Shown here: positions 45,695 through 54,493 of the stretch, one piece after another
Layout: every line of letters starts with the position of its first letter
Position numbering within the stretch: the stretch's first letter is position 1
Assembly: GCA_036272055.1 (NCBI GenBank)
Contig: DATAZL010000022.1
Coordinates: 1 to 64,000 of the forward strand
From: DASZVB01 sp036272055
GTDB lineage: Bacteria > Myxococcota_A > Polyangia > Polyangiales > Polyangiaceae
Length of the DNA: 64,000 nucleotides
Direction: 5' to 3'
Made by a program: the position numbers and the translations under genes
Notes under the pieces: generated by a model
Told to the model about the DNA's origin: nothing
Seen by the model: only the letters and a program-made list of their open reading frames with translations
Database searches by the model: none

Positions 45695-46660
45695 ATGACG
45701 CTTCGCTTGTCTGTTTGTGCATTCGCTCTGTCACTCGCCGCCTTTCCTGCATGCGGAAGTGACTCGAACTCGGACGGCGACGGCGCCGGTGGTACCGCCG
45801 GCGCCAGCGGGTTCGGCGGTGGTAGTGGCGGCTCGATCGGCAGCGGCGGCAGTGCCACTGTCGGCAGCGGCGGCAGCACCACGGTCGGCAGCGGCGGCAC
45901 GCCCGGTAGCGGCGGTACGCCGTTCGGCTCCGGCGGCACGGTCAACGGCTCCGGCGGCGTGATCGGCGGCTCTGGCAGCGGTGGCATGCCCGGTGGCGGA
46001 GCAGCGGGCGCGAGTGGCGCGGCAGGCGCTGGCGGCACTGCCGGTGCCGCGGGCGCAGCAGGCGCGGCGGGTGCAAGCGGCGCAGCAGGCAGCGCCGGCG
46101 CATCGACCGACGCGGGCACCGACGCCAGTGCGGACGCGAGCATCGACGCCAGCGACTCCGGCGCGGCCAATGACGGCGGTGACGCCGCGGCGCCCGACGC
46201 CGCGGTCAACTGCAGCGGCGCCACGACGGTGGACGTGACCAAATCGGGGACCGTCACCGCGTCGAGCACGTCGCTCGGGCTGAACAATCGCTACGTCGCG
46301 AGCAAGGCCGTGGACGGCATGGCGACGACCGCGTGGTTCGGCGGCGACAACCGCGCCAACGCCACCTTCACATGGACCGACGATGCCGACGACTGCATCA
46401 CGCAGGTGAACACTACGAACACCGCCGCCGTGGCGAACCGGATGAACTGGGGTTACGAGTCCGTCGTCGTCGACGTGCTCGCCACGGACGGGACGTCGGT
46501 GTTCACCAAGACGATCTCGATGACCGGCTCACCCGATCCGAACCTCGTGGTCGACACCGGTGGCGTGGTGGGGCGGCGCGTGCGCCTCGCGTTCACCGGC
46601 CTCGAGCAGAATCACACCACCGGCGGCATCGCCGAGCTGAACGTCAAGGCGAAGCGCTGA
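45695..46660 (+). CDS. Gly-rich lipoprotein with discoidin-like domain
   Basis: 321 residues from ATG 45695 (GGAGGAG upstream). Signal FALSLAAFPAC, then a long Gly/Ser/Ala linker (about 30-170) ending in a Asp/Ala-rich stretch. The C-terminal domain (GTVTASSTSLGLNNRYVASK, AVDGMATTAWFGG to GRRVRLAFTGLEQNH and IAELNVKA) has the pattern of F5/8 type C (discoidin) carbohydrate-binding modules. It should sit on the outer surface and bind sugars. It overlaps the convergent protease gene by 17 nt. Confidence 0.8.
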   Translation: MTLRLSVCAFALSLAAFPACGSDSNSDGDGAGGTAGASGFGGGSGGSIGSGGSATVGSGGSTTVGSGGTPGSGGTPFGSGGTVNGSGGVIGGSGSGGMPGGGAAGASGAAGAGGTAGAAGAAGAAGASGAAGSAGASTDAGTDASADASIDASDSGAANDGGDAAAPDAAVNCSGATTVDVTKSGTVTASSTSLGLNNRYVASKAVDGMATTAWFGGDNRANATFTWTDDADDCITQVNTTNTAAVANRMNWGYESVVVDVLATDGTSVFTKTISMTGSPDPNLVVDTGGVVGRRVRLAFTGLEQNHTTGGIAELNVKAKR

Positions 46661-47567
46661 GACGTGCGCGAGCCCGGCGTCGCCGATAGCGCGCGACGCC
46701 GAGGCCCGCGAGGACGACGAGGCCGCCACTCACCGGGGCGCCGGCTCCGTCGCGGAGCGAGAACGAACAGCCGCTGACGGACGCCGTTCCGTCGTCCGCT
46801 CCGCCGCCGCAGTAGAGCGAGAAGCCGTGGGCGGGGCTCGGCTCGGTGCACTTCGCCGCGTCGCGGCCCGGCGGGTAGATCGCGCAGATACCGCCCTCGT
46901 CGTCGGGGTCGAGCGAGCGGTAATTCAGGTCGCCGGCAGAGTACTGCGCGTACATCGTGGCCTGCTTCACCTGGGAGTGGCCCATCCCGAGGAAGTGCCC
47001 CGCCTCGTGGGTGACGATCGAGGCGAGATCCTTGTTCACCTCGGAGCTGACGCTCGTGGTGGTGAGAACGTTGTTGTACGAGTTGATCTCGACGTCGGCG
47101 TCGAGGAGCGCGCCGGTCGACTTTTCGAAGATGGTGCTCGTCAACGCGAGCGTCGAGTTCTGCCCCTCGTACGGCCAGTCCTGGTCGCGGAAGATCCACA
47201 CGTTGGCGTTCGGTTTCGTGGAGTTGAACTCGGGCTCGTTGCAGATGATACCGCCGAAGGGCGCGCCGAGATCCCACATGTCGAAGGACGGGTGCGTGCC
47301 GTTGCCACAGTCGGCGTGCATCCATTGCTCGAAGGCGCCCTGGATGATCGAGTCGGCCACCTGAAAGCTGATGTGCCGGAGCGGCGAGCCGCCCCTCTGC
47401 ACGCCGAACGACAGGCAGCGGCTGTCCCAGTGGAGGTATGCACCGTCCACGACGCAGCCGTTCTCTTGTTTGCACGTCTCGTGCTTCGGATCGCAGGTCG
47501 TGGCGCGACAGAACGCCAGGGAATCGCGGGCGACGAGGCACGACAGCGCGCCCGCGAGCGCCGCCAT
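46644..47567 (-). CDS. Secreted matrixin-type metalloprotease
   Basis: 307 residues from ATG 47567 (AAAGG six bases upstream); a TTG at 47591 is the alternative. Signal peptide, then a zinc protease domain with the full HEAGHFLGMGHS motif (His187, Glu188, His191, His197), and YSAGDLNYRSLDPDDEGGI downstream as Met-turn region. The N-terminus has a Cys-rich part (CRATTCDPKHETCKQENGC). The C-terminus (GCSFSL, hydrophobic helix, RRRR) resembles a MYXO-CTERM sorting tail. It should degrade proteins outside the cell. Encoded 10 bp after the TAT-like protein gene. Confidence 0.88.
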   Translation of the reverse strand: MAALAGALSCLVARDSLAFCRATTCDPKHETCKQENGCVVDGAYLHWDSRCLSFGVQRGGSPLRHISFQVADSIIQGAFEQWMHADCGNGTHPSFDMWDLGAPFGGIICNEPEFNSTKPNANVWIFRDQDWPYEGQNSTLALTSTIFEKSTGALLDADVEINSYNNVLTTTSVSSEVNKDLASIVTHEAGHFLGMGHSQVKQATMYAQYSAGDLNYRSLDPDDEGGICAIYPPGRDAAKCTEPSPAHGFSLYCGGGADDGTASVSGCSFSLRDGAGAPVSGGLVVLAGLGVARYRRRRARARLSASP

Positions 47568-47577
47568 CGCGAACCTT

Positions 47578-48162
47578 TCAGCGGCTGCCAACGTCGACTT
47601 CTCGCGCGATGAGCTCGGCTGCCTCGGGCGTGGTGCGGCCGTCGAGACGGCGCATTGCCGCGTCGGGCAAATCGGGGATCGCCACCGACGTGAAGCCGGC
47701 GTGGAGGCGGTGCACGCCGCGCGCGTCGGGAATTAGCGGATAGTGCCCCTGCGCCATCGCGGTGACGACGTAGAGGTTCGGGGCCGCATCGTGAACGAAC
47801 ACCGTCGCCCGTTCGTTCAGAGCAACCACGGCTTCACCGTGGAACGTTTGCCCGATGTCGCCCACCGAACCGCCGAGTGTACGGATGGTGATCTCCGGCG
47901 CGGGCGCACCGCGGCCGTCGAGCGCCTCCTCCACCCGGAAGAGACTGTACGTCACGATGGCGCGACGCTTACCGATCTCCTCCCAGTTTGCATACGAGTC
48001 GATCGCCGTGCCCACCAGCACGTGACGGCTCTCGTAAAGGAGCTCTCCGAGCGACAGTGCACGGGCGACGCTGGCTTCCGCACCCCGCGAAAGCAGCGTC
48101 TCGCCCACGACACTCGCGCTCGCGAGGAGAAACTCCCGACGCCCACGATGGATGACGTTCAT
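47578..48162 (-). CDS. Secreted hypothetical protein with Tat-like signal
   Basis: 194 residues from ATG 48162 (GAGGA upstream). The N-terminus RGRREFLLASASVVGETLLS looks like a twin-arginine signal although the second Arg context is weak. The mature domain has beta strands (ESRHVLVGTAIDSYANWEEI, RAIVTYSLFRVEEALDGRG, GEAVVALNERATVFVHD) resembling an OB-like or protease-inhibitor fold. Family unknown. The tight link with the matrixin gene suggests a partner, chaperone or inhibitor of the protease. Confidence 0.65.
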   Translation of the reverse strand: MNVIHRGRREFLLASASVVGETLLSRGAEASVARALSLGELLYESRHVLVGTAIDSYANWEEIGKRRAIVTYSLFRVEEALDGRGAPAPEITIRTLGGSVGDIGQTFHGEAVVALNERATVFVHDAAPNLYVVTAMAQGHYPLIPDARGVHRLHAGFTSVAIPDLPDAAMRRLDGRTTPEAAELIAREVDVGSR

Positions 48163-48319
48163 CCCTTGTTCCTCACGACCCATGGATTCGTCAGCCTAGC
48201 CCATTCCCCGCGCCTCCGCCTCTTTCAACCTCGCTCGCACTCACTCGACGGCGGCCTCGATTCCTATACTCTTCGCGTCAACCCGGGCCTCGAAATGGGC
48301 CCGCGAGAGAGGTGACGCG

Positions 48320-49951
48320 ATGCTTCCTGGCTTGATGATGGACTACCCGCTCACGATGACCCATTTCCTGTTGCGCGCGAGGACGTTCTTCGCTGCGCGG
48401 GAGGTCGTGAGCCGGCCGCCGAACGGCACACTCCATCGTTATGCGTACGCCGATTACTACGTTCGCACCGAGAAGCTCGCGAAGGCGCTCCTCCGGCTAG
48501 GCGTACAGCCGGGTGACCGCGTCGCGACACTGGCGTGGAATGGCTATCGGCACCTCGAGGCGTACTACGCGGTCCCCGGGATCGGCGCAGTCCTCCACAC
48601 GCTGAACCTGCGTCTCCATCACGACGAGCTCTCGTACATCGCGCGGCACGCCGGGGACTCGGTGATCCTCGTCGATCGGTCGCTCCTGCCGCTCCTGTCA
48701 CGCTTCCGCGCGGAGCTACCCGCGCTGAAGCACGTCGTCGTGATGCCCGACGACGGCGCCGTCGACAGCGGTGATCTCGACTACGAGACGCTGCTAGACG
48801 CGGAGTCTCCCGGGTTCGACTGGCCGGTGCTCGACGAGCGGGCGGGCGCGCTCATGTGTTACACGTCCGGCACGACGGGCGCGCCGAAGGGCGTCCTCTA
48901 CTCGCACCGGTCGACGGTGCTGCACACCATGATGCTGTGCATGGTCGACACCAAGGGCATCTGCGAATCGGACACGGTGATGCCCGTGGTCCCGATGTTC
49001 CACGCGAACGCCTGGGGCATGGCGCACGCCGCCGTCGGGGTGGGCGCGAAGCTGGTGTTCCCGGGTCCGGATCTGTCGCCGCTCGCCGTCGTGAACCTGA
49101 TGGCCGCCGAGCGGGTCACGTTCGCCGCGGCCGTCCCGACCGTGTGGCTAGGTGTGTTGTCGCTTCTCGACGAGAACCCCGGGCGCTGGGATCTGTCCGC
49201 GCTCCGTATGGTCTCCGTCGGTGGCGCCGCCGCGCCGCCCGCGATGATCGACGGCTTCGAGTCACGACACGGCATTCACATCCGTCACACCTGGGGCATG
49301 ACCGAGACGAACCCGCTCGCGACGGTATCGCGGCTACGGCACGATCTGCCGGCGAGCGGGCCCGAGGCGATCGCGCGCCGTGCGACACAGGGCTTCGCGG
49401 TGCCGTTCGTCGAGCAGCGCCACGTCGACGACACCGGAACGGTGCTGCCCTGGGACGGAACTCAGATGGGCGAGCTCCAGGTGCGCGGACCGTGGGTCGC
49501 GAGCTCGTACTACGAGAGCCCCGAGGGCGCCGACAAGTTCACCGAAGACGGCTGGTTCCGGACCGGAGACGTCGTCACCATCGACCCACACGGGTACGTC
49601 TCCATCACCGATCGCGCCAAGGACGTCATCAAGAGCGGCGGCGAGTGGATCAGCACACAGGCGCTCGAGAACGCGCTCATGGCGCACCCGAGCGTGCTCG
49701 AGGCGGCCGTCTTCGCGGCGGAGCACGAGAAGTGGGGCGAGCGACCCGTCGCGGCCGTCGTGCTCAAGGAAGGCAAGGCCGCGACGAAGGCCGAGCTCGC
49801 CGCACACCTCGAAGGCAGGTTCGCCAAGTGGTGGCTTCCCGATGACTACCTCTTCATCGAGCAGATCCCGCGGACCTCGACCGGCAAGTTCAAGAAGCTC
49901 GATCTCAGGGCGCGGTACGGCAAGCACCTCCTCGCTCCGACTCCGGCATGA
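48320..49951 (+). CDS. Medium/long-chain acyl-CoA ligase (AlkK-like)
   Basis: 543 residues. Adenylate-forming enzyme close to AlkK/medium-chain ligases: start MMDYPLTMTHFLLRARTFF, P-loop CYTSGTTGAPKGVLYSH, VPMFHANAWGMAHA, WGMTETNPLATVSRL, GWFRTGDVVTIDPHGYVSIT and the catalytic Lys in PRTSTGKFKKLDLR. It should load fatty acids onto CoA (or a carrier) with ATP. It leads a run with an exporter, a thioesterase and a membrane protein. Confidence 0.92.
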   Translation: MLPGLMMDYPLTMTHFLLRARTFFAAREVVSRPPNGTLHRYAYADYYVRTEKLAKALLRLGVQPGDRVATLAWNGYRHLEAYYAVPGIGAVLHTLNLRLHHDELSYIARHAGDSVILVDRSLLPLLSRFRAELPALKHVVVMPDDGAVDSGDLDYETLLDAESPGFDWPVLDERAGALMCYTSGTTGAPKGVLYSHRSTVLHTMMLCMVDTKGICESDTVMPVVPMFHANAWGMAHAAVGVGAKLVFPGPDLSPLAVVNLMAAERVTFAAAVPTVWLGVLSLLDENPGRWDLSALRMVSVGGAAAPPAMIDGFESRHGIHIRHTWGMTETNPLATVSRLRHDLPASGPEAIARRATQGFAVPFVEQRHVDDTGTVLPWDGTQMGELQVRGPWVASSYYESPEGADKFTEDGWFRTGDVVTIDPHGYVSITDRAKDVIKSGGEWISTQALENALMAHPSVLEAAVFAAEHEKWGERPVAAVVLKEGKAATKAELAAHLEGRFAKWWLPDDYLFIEQIPRTSTGKFKKLDLRARYGKHLLAPTPA

Positions 49952-50029
49952 TTCCCCGGTAATTCCGGGCTCCGGGGCCGCTATGGGGTGCCCGTCGGTG
50001 GGGCGTTCAGCTATACGCGGGGGGCGCCG

Positions 50030-52531
50030 ATGACGTCACTCGAGCCGTGGGTGAAGACGATGCTGACGCGCCTTGCCGGCGCGCAGGCACGCTACCCGCT
50101 CCGGCTCATCGCGCTGTCGCTCGCGCTCACCGCCGCGGGCGCGTTCCTCGCGATGCACCTCGAGCTCCGCCCTCAGCTCTCGCAGCTCCTGCCCGAGGGC
50201 CAGCCGAGCGTCCGGGAGCTCGAGCGCCTGCGGAGCCGTACGTCCGGCGTGTCGAACCTGTTCATCGTCGTCGAAGGCGGCGACGTCGCCGCGCGACGGA
50301 AGCTCGGGGACGACGTGCTCGCCGACCTGCGCGCGCTCGGCCCACGCTGGGTCGGCAGCGCGGAGGACGGCGTACAGGCGGCGCGTGCCTTTCTACGTCC
50401 GCGTGCGATGCTCTTTCTCTCAGAGCCCGATCTGGAGAAGCTCAAGGACGATCTCGACGAGCGGTTCGGCAGGGCCGTCTCGCACGAGCTCGACATGGAC
50501 CTCGAGGACGAGGACGACAAACCCCTGCCCTTCGACTCGAAGTCCATCGAAGACAAGCTCGGCCCCGGCGTCGCAGAGCTCGATCGCTTCCCCGACGGCT
50601 ATTTCGAGAATCCGGAGCGCACCGCGCTGGTCGTCGCGCTGCGTTCGCCCGTCGAGGGCGGCGATCCCGACAACAGCAGCGTGCTCATCGACCGCGTGAA
50701 GACCATCGTCGAGCGTCACCGTCAGGCGCTCGGGCTCACCGCGCTGCGCGTCGGCTACGCCGGAGACGTCGTGACCGGGCTCTTCGAGTACGGCGCCGTC
50801 GAGCGGGATCTCTCGCGCGTCGGCATCGTCGGGGTCCTGTCGATCCTCGCGATCATCCTGGTGTACTTCCGGCGGCTCCGGGTGCTCTTCCTGCTCGGCG
50901 CGGTCGTGCTCTCGGGTAGCGCGTGGACCTTCGGCGTGACGAAGCTCGTCATCGGGCACCTGAACATCGCGACCGGTTTCTTCTTCAGCGTCGTCGCCGG
51001 GAACGGCATCAACTCGGGCATCATCTATCTGTCGCGCTACCTGGAAGAGCGCCACAGGGGTACCGAGCCGAAGGACGCGCTCGCCGTCGCACATTCACAG
51101 ACCTGGACCGCGACTCTCTCGGCGGCCCTTGCCGCGGCGGCAGCGTACGGCTCGCTCGCGTTCACGAACTTCCGCGGCTTCAAGCACCTGGCCCTGGTCG
51201 GCTCGTCGGGAATGCTCCTCTACTGGATCGCGGCCTACGGCGTCCTGCCGGCGTTCCTCGTCGCGTCGGAGCGCATCTGGCCGATGTCGCGGAAGCGCAC
51301 GAACGCGACGGCGCGCTTCGACGCACCCTTCGTCTTCCTGGTGCGACACGCGCCGAGACAGCTCACCGTCATCGGGCTCGCGCTCGCGGCGTTCGGCGCG
51401 GTAGCCATCGTGCGCTACGTCCAGAGCGATCCGCTCGAGTACGACCTGAAGCGCATCGGCAACGACGTCCCTGAGAGCAAGGATCAGTACCGTCTCTCGG
51501 CCCTCGCCGCCGGCGTCGTCGGGACGAAGACCGAGAGCGCCATGGCCGTGCTCTGCGACAGGCTCGCTCAGGTGCTGCCGCTCAAGCACGCGCTCGAGGC
51601 GAAGCGCGATTCGGTGCCGCACGCCGATCGCCCCTTCGAGACCGTGTACACGCTCCAGGACTTCGTCCCCGAAGGGCAGGTCGAGAAGCTCCCCATAGCG
51701 CTCCAGGTGAAGAAGCGCGTGCTCCGCGCGCGCGCACGGAACGGCATCTCCGACAAGGACTTCGCGGACATCGCGCCGCTGCTCCCGCCGGACGACGTGA
51801 AACCGTTCGGCATCGGTGACCTCCCCGAGGCGCTCGCCCGTCCCTTCTCCGAGCGCGACGGCACGCGCGGCAAGCTCCTCTTCATCGAGCCCACCAGCGG
51901 CAAGAGCGACTCCGACGCGCGCTACTTGATCCGCTTCGCCGACGCTTTCCGGAGCACGCGGCTTCCCAATGGGGACGTCATCGGCGGCTCGGGACGCGCC
52001 GTCGTGTTCGCCGATCTGATCCGGGCCGTCGTCGTCGACATGCCGCGCGCGCTCCTCATCTCGTTCCTGGCGACGAGCGTCGTGCTCCTCGCGTTCCGGC
52101 GGGACTTCCACTCGCTCCGCGTGCTCCTAGCGTGGGGCGTCGGGCTCGCGTGGCTCGGCGGGCTCATGCAGCTCCTCGGGCTCCGTCTCAATTTCTTGAA
52201 CTTCGTCGCGGTGCCGGTCACCTTCGGCATCGGGGTCGACTACGCGGTGAACTTCGTCGAGCGCCACGCCGAGAACCACGACGTGCTCGGCACGCTGCGA
52301 AGCACCGGCGGAGCCGTCATCCTGTCGAGCCTGACGACGACCCTCGGATATCTCGCGCTCCTCGGTTCGATGAACCGCGCCGTCGCGAGCCTCGGACAGC
52401 TCGCCGTCCTCGGCGAGGTCTGCTGCCTCTCTGCCGCCCTTCTCGTGCTGCCCGCCGTGCTCCTCGTGAGGGAGCGTCCACCGGCAGGGCCGAGCGCGCG
52501 AAGCGGCGTCGCGCCGTCGCCCGGAGAATGA
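50030..52531 (+). CDS. MMPL/RND family exporter (HpnN-like)
   Basis: 833 residues from ATG 50030; the open frame upstream lacks homology. Two homologous halves, each with one helix, a large periplasmic loop and five or six helices. Markers are GVSNLFIVVEGGD and LSRVGIVGVLSILAIILVYF in the first half, VAGNGINSGIIYLSRYLEER, and in the second GIGVDYAVNFVERHAENHDV. It resembles lipid-exporting MMPL and hopanoid HpnN proteins. It probably moves a lipid or acyl product made by its neighbours across the inner membrane. Stop overlaps the next gene. Confidence 0.88.
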   Translation: MTSLEPWVKTMLTRLAGAQARYPLRLIALSLALTAAGAFLAMHLELRPQLSQLLPEGQPSVRELERLRSRTSGVSNLFIVVEGGDVAARRKLGDDVLADLRALGPRWVGSAEDGVQAARAFLRPRAMLFLSEPDLEKLKDDLDERFGRAVSHELDMDLEDEDDKPLPFDSKSIEDKLGPGVAELDRFPDGYFENPERTALVVALRSPVEGGDPDNSSVLIDRVKTIVERHRQALGLTALRVGYAGDVVTGLFEYGAVERDLSRVGIVGVLSILAIILVYFRRLRVLFLLGAVVLSGSAWTFGVTKLVIGHLNIATGFFFSVVAGNGINSGIIYLSRYLEERHRGTEPKDALAVAHSQTWTATLSAALAAAAAYGSLAFTNFRGFKHLALVGSSGMLLYWIAAYGVLPAFLVASERIWPMSRKRTNATARFDAPFVFLVRHAPRQLTVIGLALAAFGAVAIVRYVQSDPLEYDLKRIGNDVPESKDQYRLSALAAGVVGTKTESAMAVLCDRLAQVLPLKHALEAKRDSVPHADRPFETVYTLQDFVPEGQVEKLPIALQVKKRVLRARARNGISDKDFADIAPLLPPDDVKPFGIGDLPEALARPFSERDGTRGKLLFIEPTSGKSDSDARYLIRFADAFRSTRLPNGDVIGGSGRAVVFADLIRAVVVDMPRALLISFLATSVVLLAFRRDFHSLRVLLAWGVGLAWLGGLMQLLGLRLNFLNFVAVPVTFGIGVDYAVNFVERHAENHDVLGTLRSTGGAVILSSLTTTLGYLALLGSMNRAVASLGQLAVLGEVCCLSAALLVLPAVLLVRERPPAGPSARSGVAPSPGE

Positions 52532-53322
52532 TGGAAGACCGCATCGAACGCATTCGCATCACCACGCGTGGGTACGAGGTGTCCCCGCGGGGATTCATCG
52601 CGCCCGCCCAGTTCCTCCGGTACGTCGAGCACATCCGGTGGCGCACCATCGCGCACTCCGACAAGATCCCGGCGCGGGAGTTCATGCGCATCGGGGTCAT
52701 CCGCGCACAGAAGCTCGACGTCTTCGAGGACGTGAGCTTCGACGTCGAGCTGGAGATCACGATGTGGCTCTCGCGCATCGGAAAGACGAGCCTCGATTTC
52801 TCCCACGAGGTGCTCCGCGTCTCGGACGGCGCGCTCATCGCGCGAAGCTCCGCGACGGTCGTCACCCTCGACTCGAACCGGCGGCCCGCGGCGATCGAAC
52901 CGTCGGCTCAGAACTACGTCCTCGCGCGTCCGGGCACCGTCATCGAGCGACTCGACGGAGCGGCGCCCGCGGGAGCCTTCGAGCACCCCATCGTCGTCCG
53001 TCCGAGCGACGAGGACATGCAGGGCCACGTCAACCACGCCCGCTACGCCGATTTCGTCGAGGACACGCGCCTCTTGTGTGCGCGCGCCGGCGGCTACGGC
53101 GCAAGCTCCGGTGACTTCGAGGTACCCGCCCGCTCGCTCACCCTTTCTTACGACGAAGAAGCGCGCGTCGGGGACCCGTTTCGCGCGTACACCTATCCGT
53201 CGACCGCCGCACCGGGCACCATCGACTTCCTGCTCGTCAAGGGTGACGGGCGCATCACGACCCGCGCGCGCGTCGGGCTTTTCCCCATCGTGCGACCGGA
53301 CGGCGAAGGCGACCCACGATGA
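52528..53322 (+). CDS. Acyl thioesterase with double hotdog fold
   Basis: 264 residues from ATG 52528, overlapping the exporter's stop. Two hotdog units: the first around VSPRGFIAPAQFLRYVEHIR, the second around DMQGHVNHARYADFVEDTRL, where Asp and Asn-His are the typical active-site residues. The layout is that of acyl-ACP/acyl-CoA thioesterases. It should release or proof-read the acyl chain handled by the AlkK-like ligase and the exporter. ATGA overlap with the next gene. Confidence 0.85.
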   Translation: MMEDRIERIRITTRGYEVSPRGFIAPAQFLRYVEHIRWRTIAHSDKIPAREFMRIGVIRAQKLDVFEDVSFDVELEITMWLSRIGKTSLDFSHEVLRVSDGALIARSSATVVTLDSNRRPAAIEPSAQNYVLARPGTVIERLDGAAPAGAFEHPIVVRPSDEDMQGHVNHARYADFVEDTRLLCARAGGYGASSGDFEVPARSLTLSYDEEARVGDPFRAYTYPSTAAPGTIDFLLVKGDGRITTRARVGLFPIVRPDGEGDPR

Positions 53323-54242
53323 CGAAGCTCGTGCCGATGGGAGTCGGCGACATCCTCGACACCGCGTTCCGGCTCTTCCGGAAGCGCTTTCTCACGTTCA
53401 TCGGGATCGCGACCGTCGTGTGCGTCCCGTCGTCCATCGTCGCTGCGGTCCTCATGGGCGCGATGCGGGCGTTTGCGCCATTGCAACAGCCGGACGACGA
53501 CGACGGCCTGCTCAACGTCGTCCTGTCGTCTCCGCTCTCGCCGCGATCCTTCGTGCGCGCGTTCACGGCGTTCCAGAGCCTCCCCCAGATTCCGAACCTG
53601 CAGAACCTCGGGGGCTCGCTCCTCGCGCTCGCCGCGTCGGTGATGATGATCGTCCTCGCCGGGTTCTTCGTCTTCAGCGTCGCGTATCCGCTCTGCACCG
53701 GCGCCCTCGTCGTGAACATCTCCACGAGCTACCTCGGAGAAAACATCGGTGCGGGAGAGTCGTACCTGCGCGCGTTCAAGAAGCTGTGGCGTCTGCTCAT
53801 GGCGCAAGCCTGGACGACGATCCTCGTGATGCTCGGTTTCGTGCTGTGCATCATTCCGGGGCTGATCCTCTCGCTACAGCTCGTCGTCGTGCCACAGGTC
53901 GTCCTGCTGGAGGATCTGAAGGCGTGGCCCGCAATCAAGCGCTCGCGCACGCTGATGGCCGACTACCTCGGCAAGGTCGCCATGCTGACGTCGGTGGTGT
54001 GGCTTCTAGGGCTCGTGATCGGCGCCGCGATCACCGCCGCCATCCACGTCGTACCGTGGCCCTACCCCATCATCGGGGATTTCCTCTCGTACTTCCTGCT
54101 CCAGGTCCTGATGATGCCGCTGTCGATCGCGACGACCGTGCTCTTCTATTACGACCTGAGAATCCGCAAAGAGGCCTTCGATCTGCAACATCTGGCAAGC
54201 AGCATGGTCGAATTCAGAGGCGCGCCTCCGCCGCCGGTCTAG
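53319..54242 (+). CDS. Polytopic membrane protein (GDPD-membrane-domain-like)
   Basis: 307 residues with about six hydrophobic helices. VGDILDTAFRLFRKRFLTFI and AWTTILVMLGFVLCIIPGLI are typical of the YciC/glycerophosphodiesterase membrane-domain family. FVLCIIPGL and YLGKVAMLTSVVWLLGLV are the longest helices. There is no catalytic motif. It ends the operon and probably helps assemble or move the same lipid product. The 251-bp gap that follows (54243-54493) holds no gene or clear signal. Confidence 0.75.
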   Translation: MTKLVPMGVGDILDTAFRLFRKRFLTFIGIATVVCVPSSIVAAVLMGAMRAFAPLQQPDDDDGLLNVVLSSPLSPRSFVRAFTAFQSLPQIPNLQNLGGSLLALAASVMMIVLAGFFVFSVAYPLCTGALVVNISTSYLGENIGAGESYLRAFKKLWRLLMAQAWTTILVMLGFVLCIIPGLILSLQLVVVPQVVLLEDLKAWPAIKRSRTLMADYLGKVAMLTSVVWLLGLVIGAAITAAIHVVPWPYPIIGDFLSYFLLQVLMMPLSIATTVLFYYDLRIRKEAFDLQHLASSMVEFRGAPPPPV

Positions 54243-54493
54243 CGGCGGTCGTCCGCGGTGCGCTCCCCGCAGCTCGACGTTCTGCGGCTTCGACGTGCCA
54301 GTGACGTCAGGCCGTTGGGGCCTTTGACGAGAAGCTCCATGCGGCCATTTTCTGGACATGGAGCGCGAGCCGTGGTGATCGTCACGGCCTCCCTCGACAG
54401 GAGAATCCAGAAGGCCCGGGGTTGGCGCCCTGGGCCGGGCGTGCGGCGGTATTTACGCGGCTTTTTCGGGCCTCACAGCGAAACGCAGGCGCC

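Noticed and set aside
54243..54493. Possible terminator or small RNA after the membrane protein gene
   Set aside because: A GCCGTG/CACGGC arm pair with an 8-base loop is present near 54369-54388 but there is no T-run or promoter; too weak to call.
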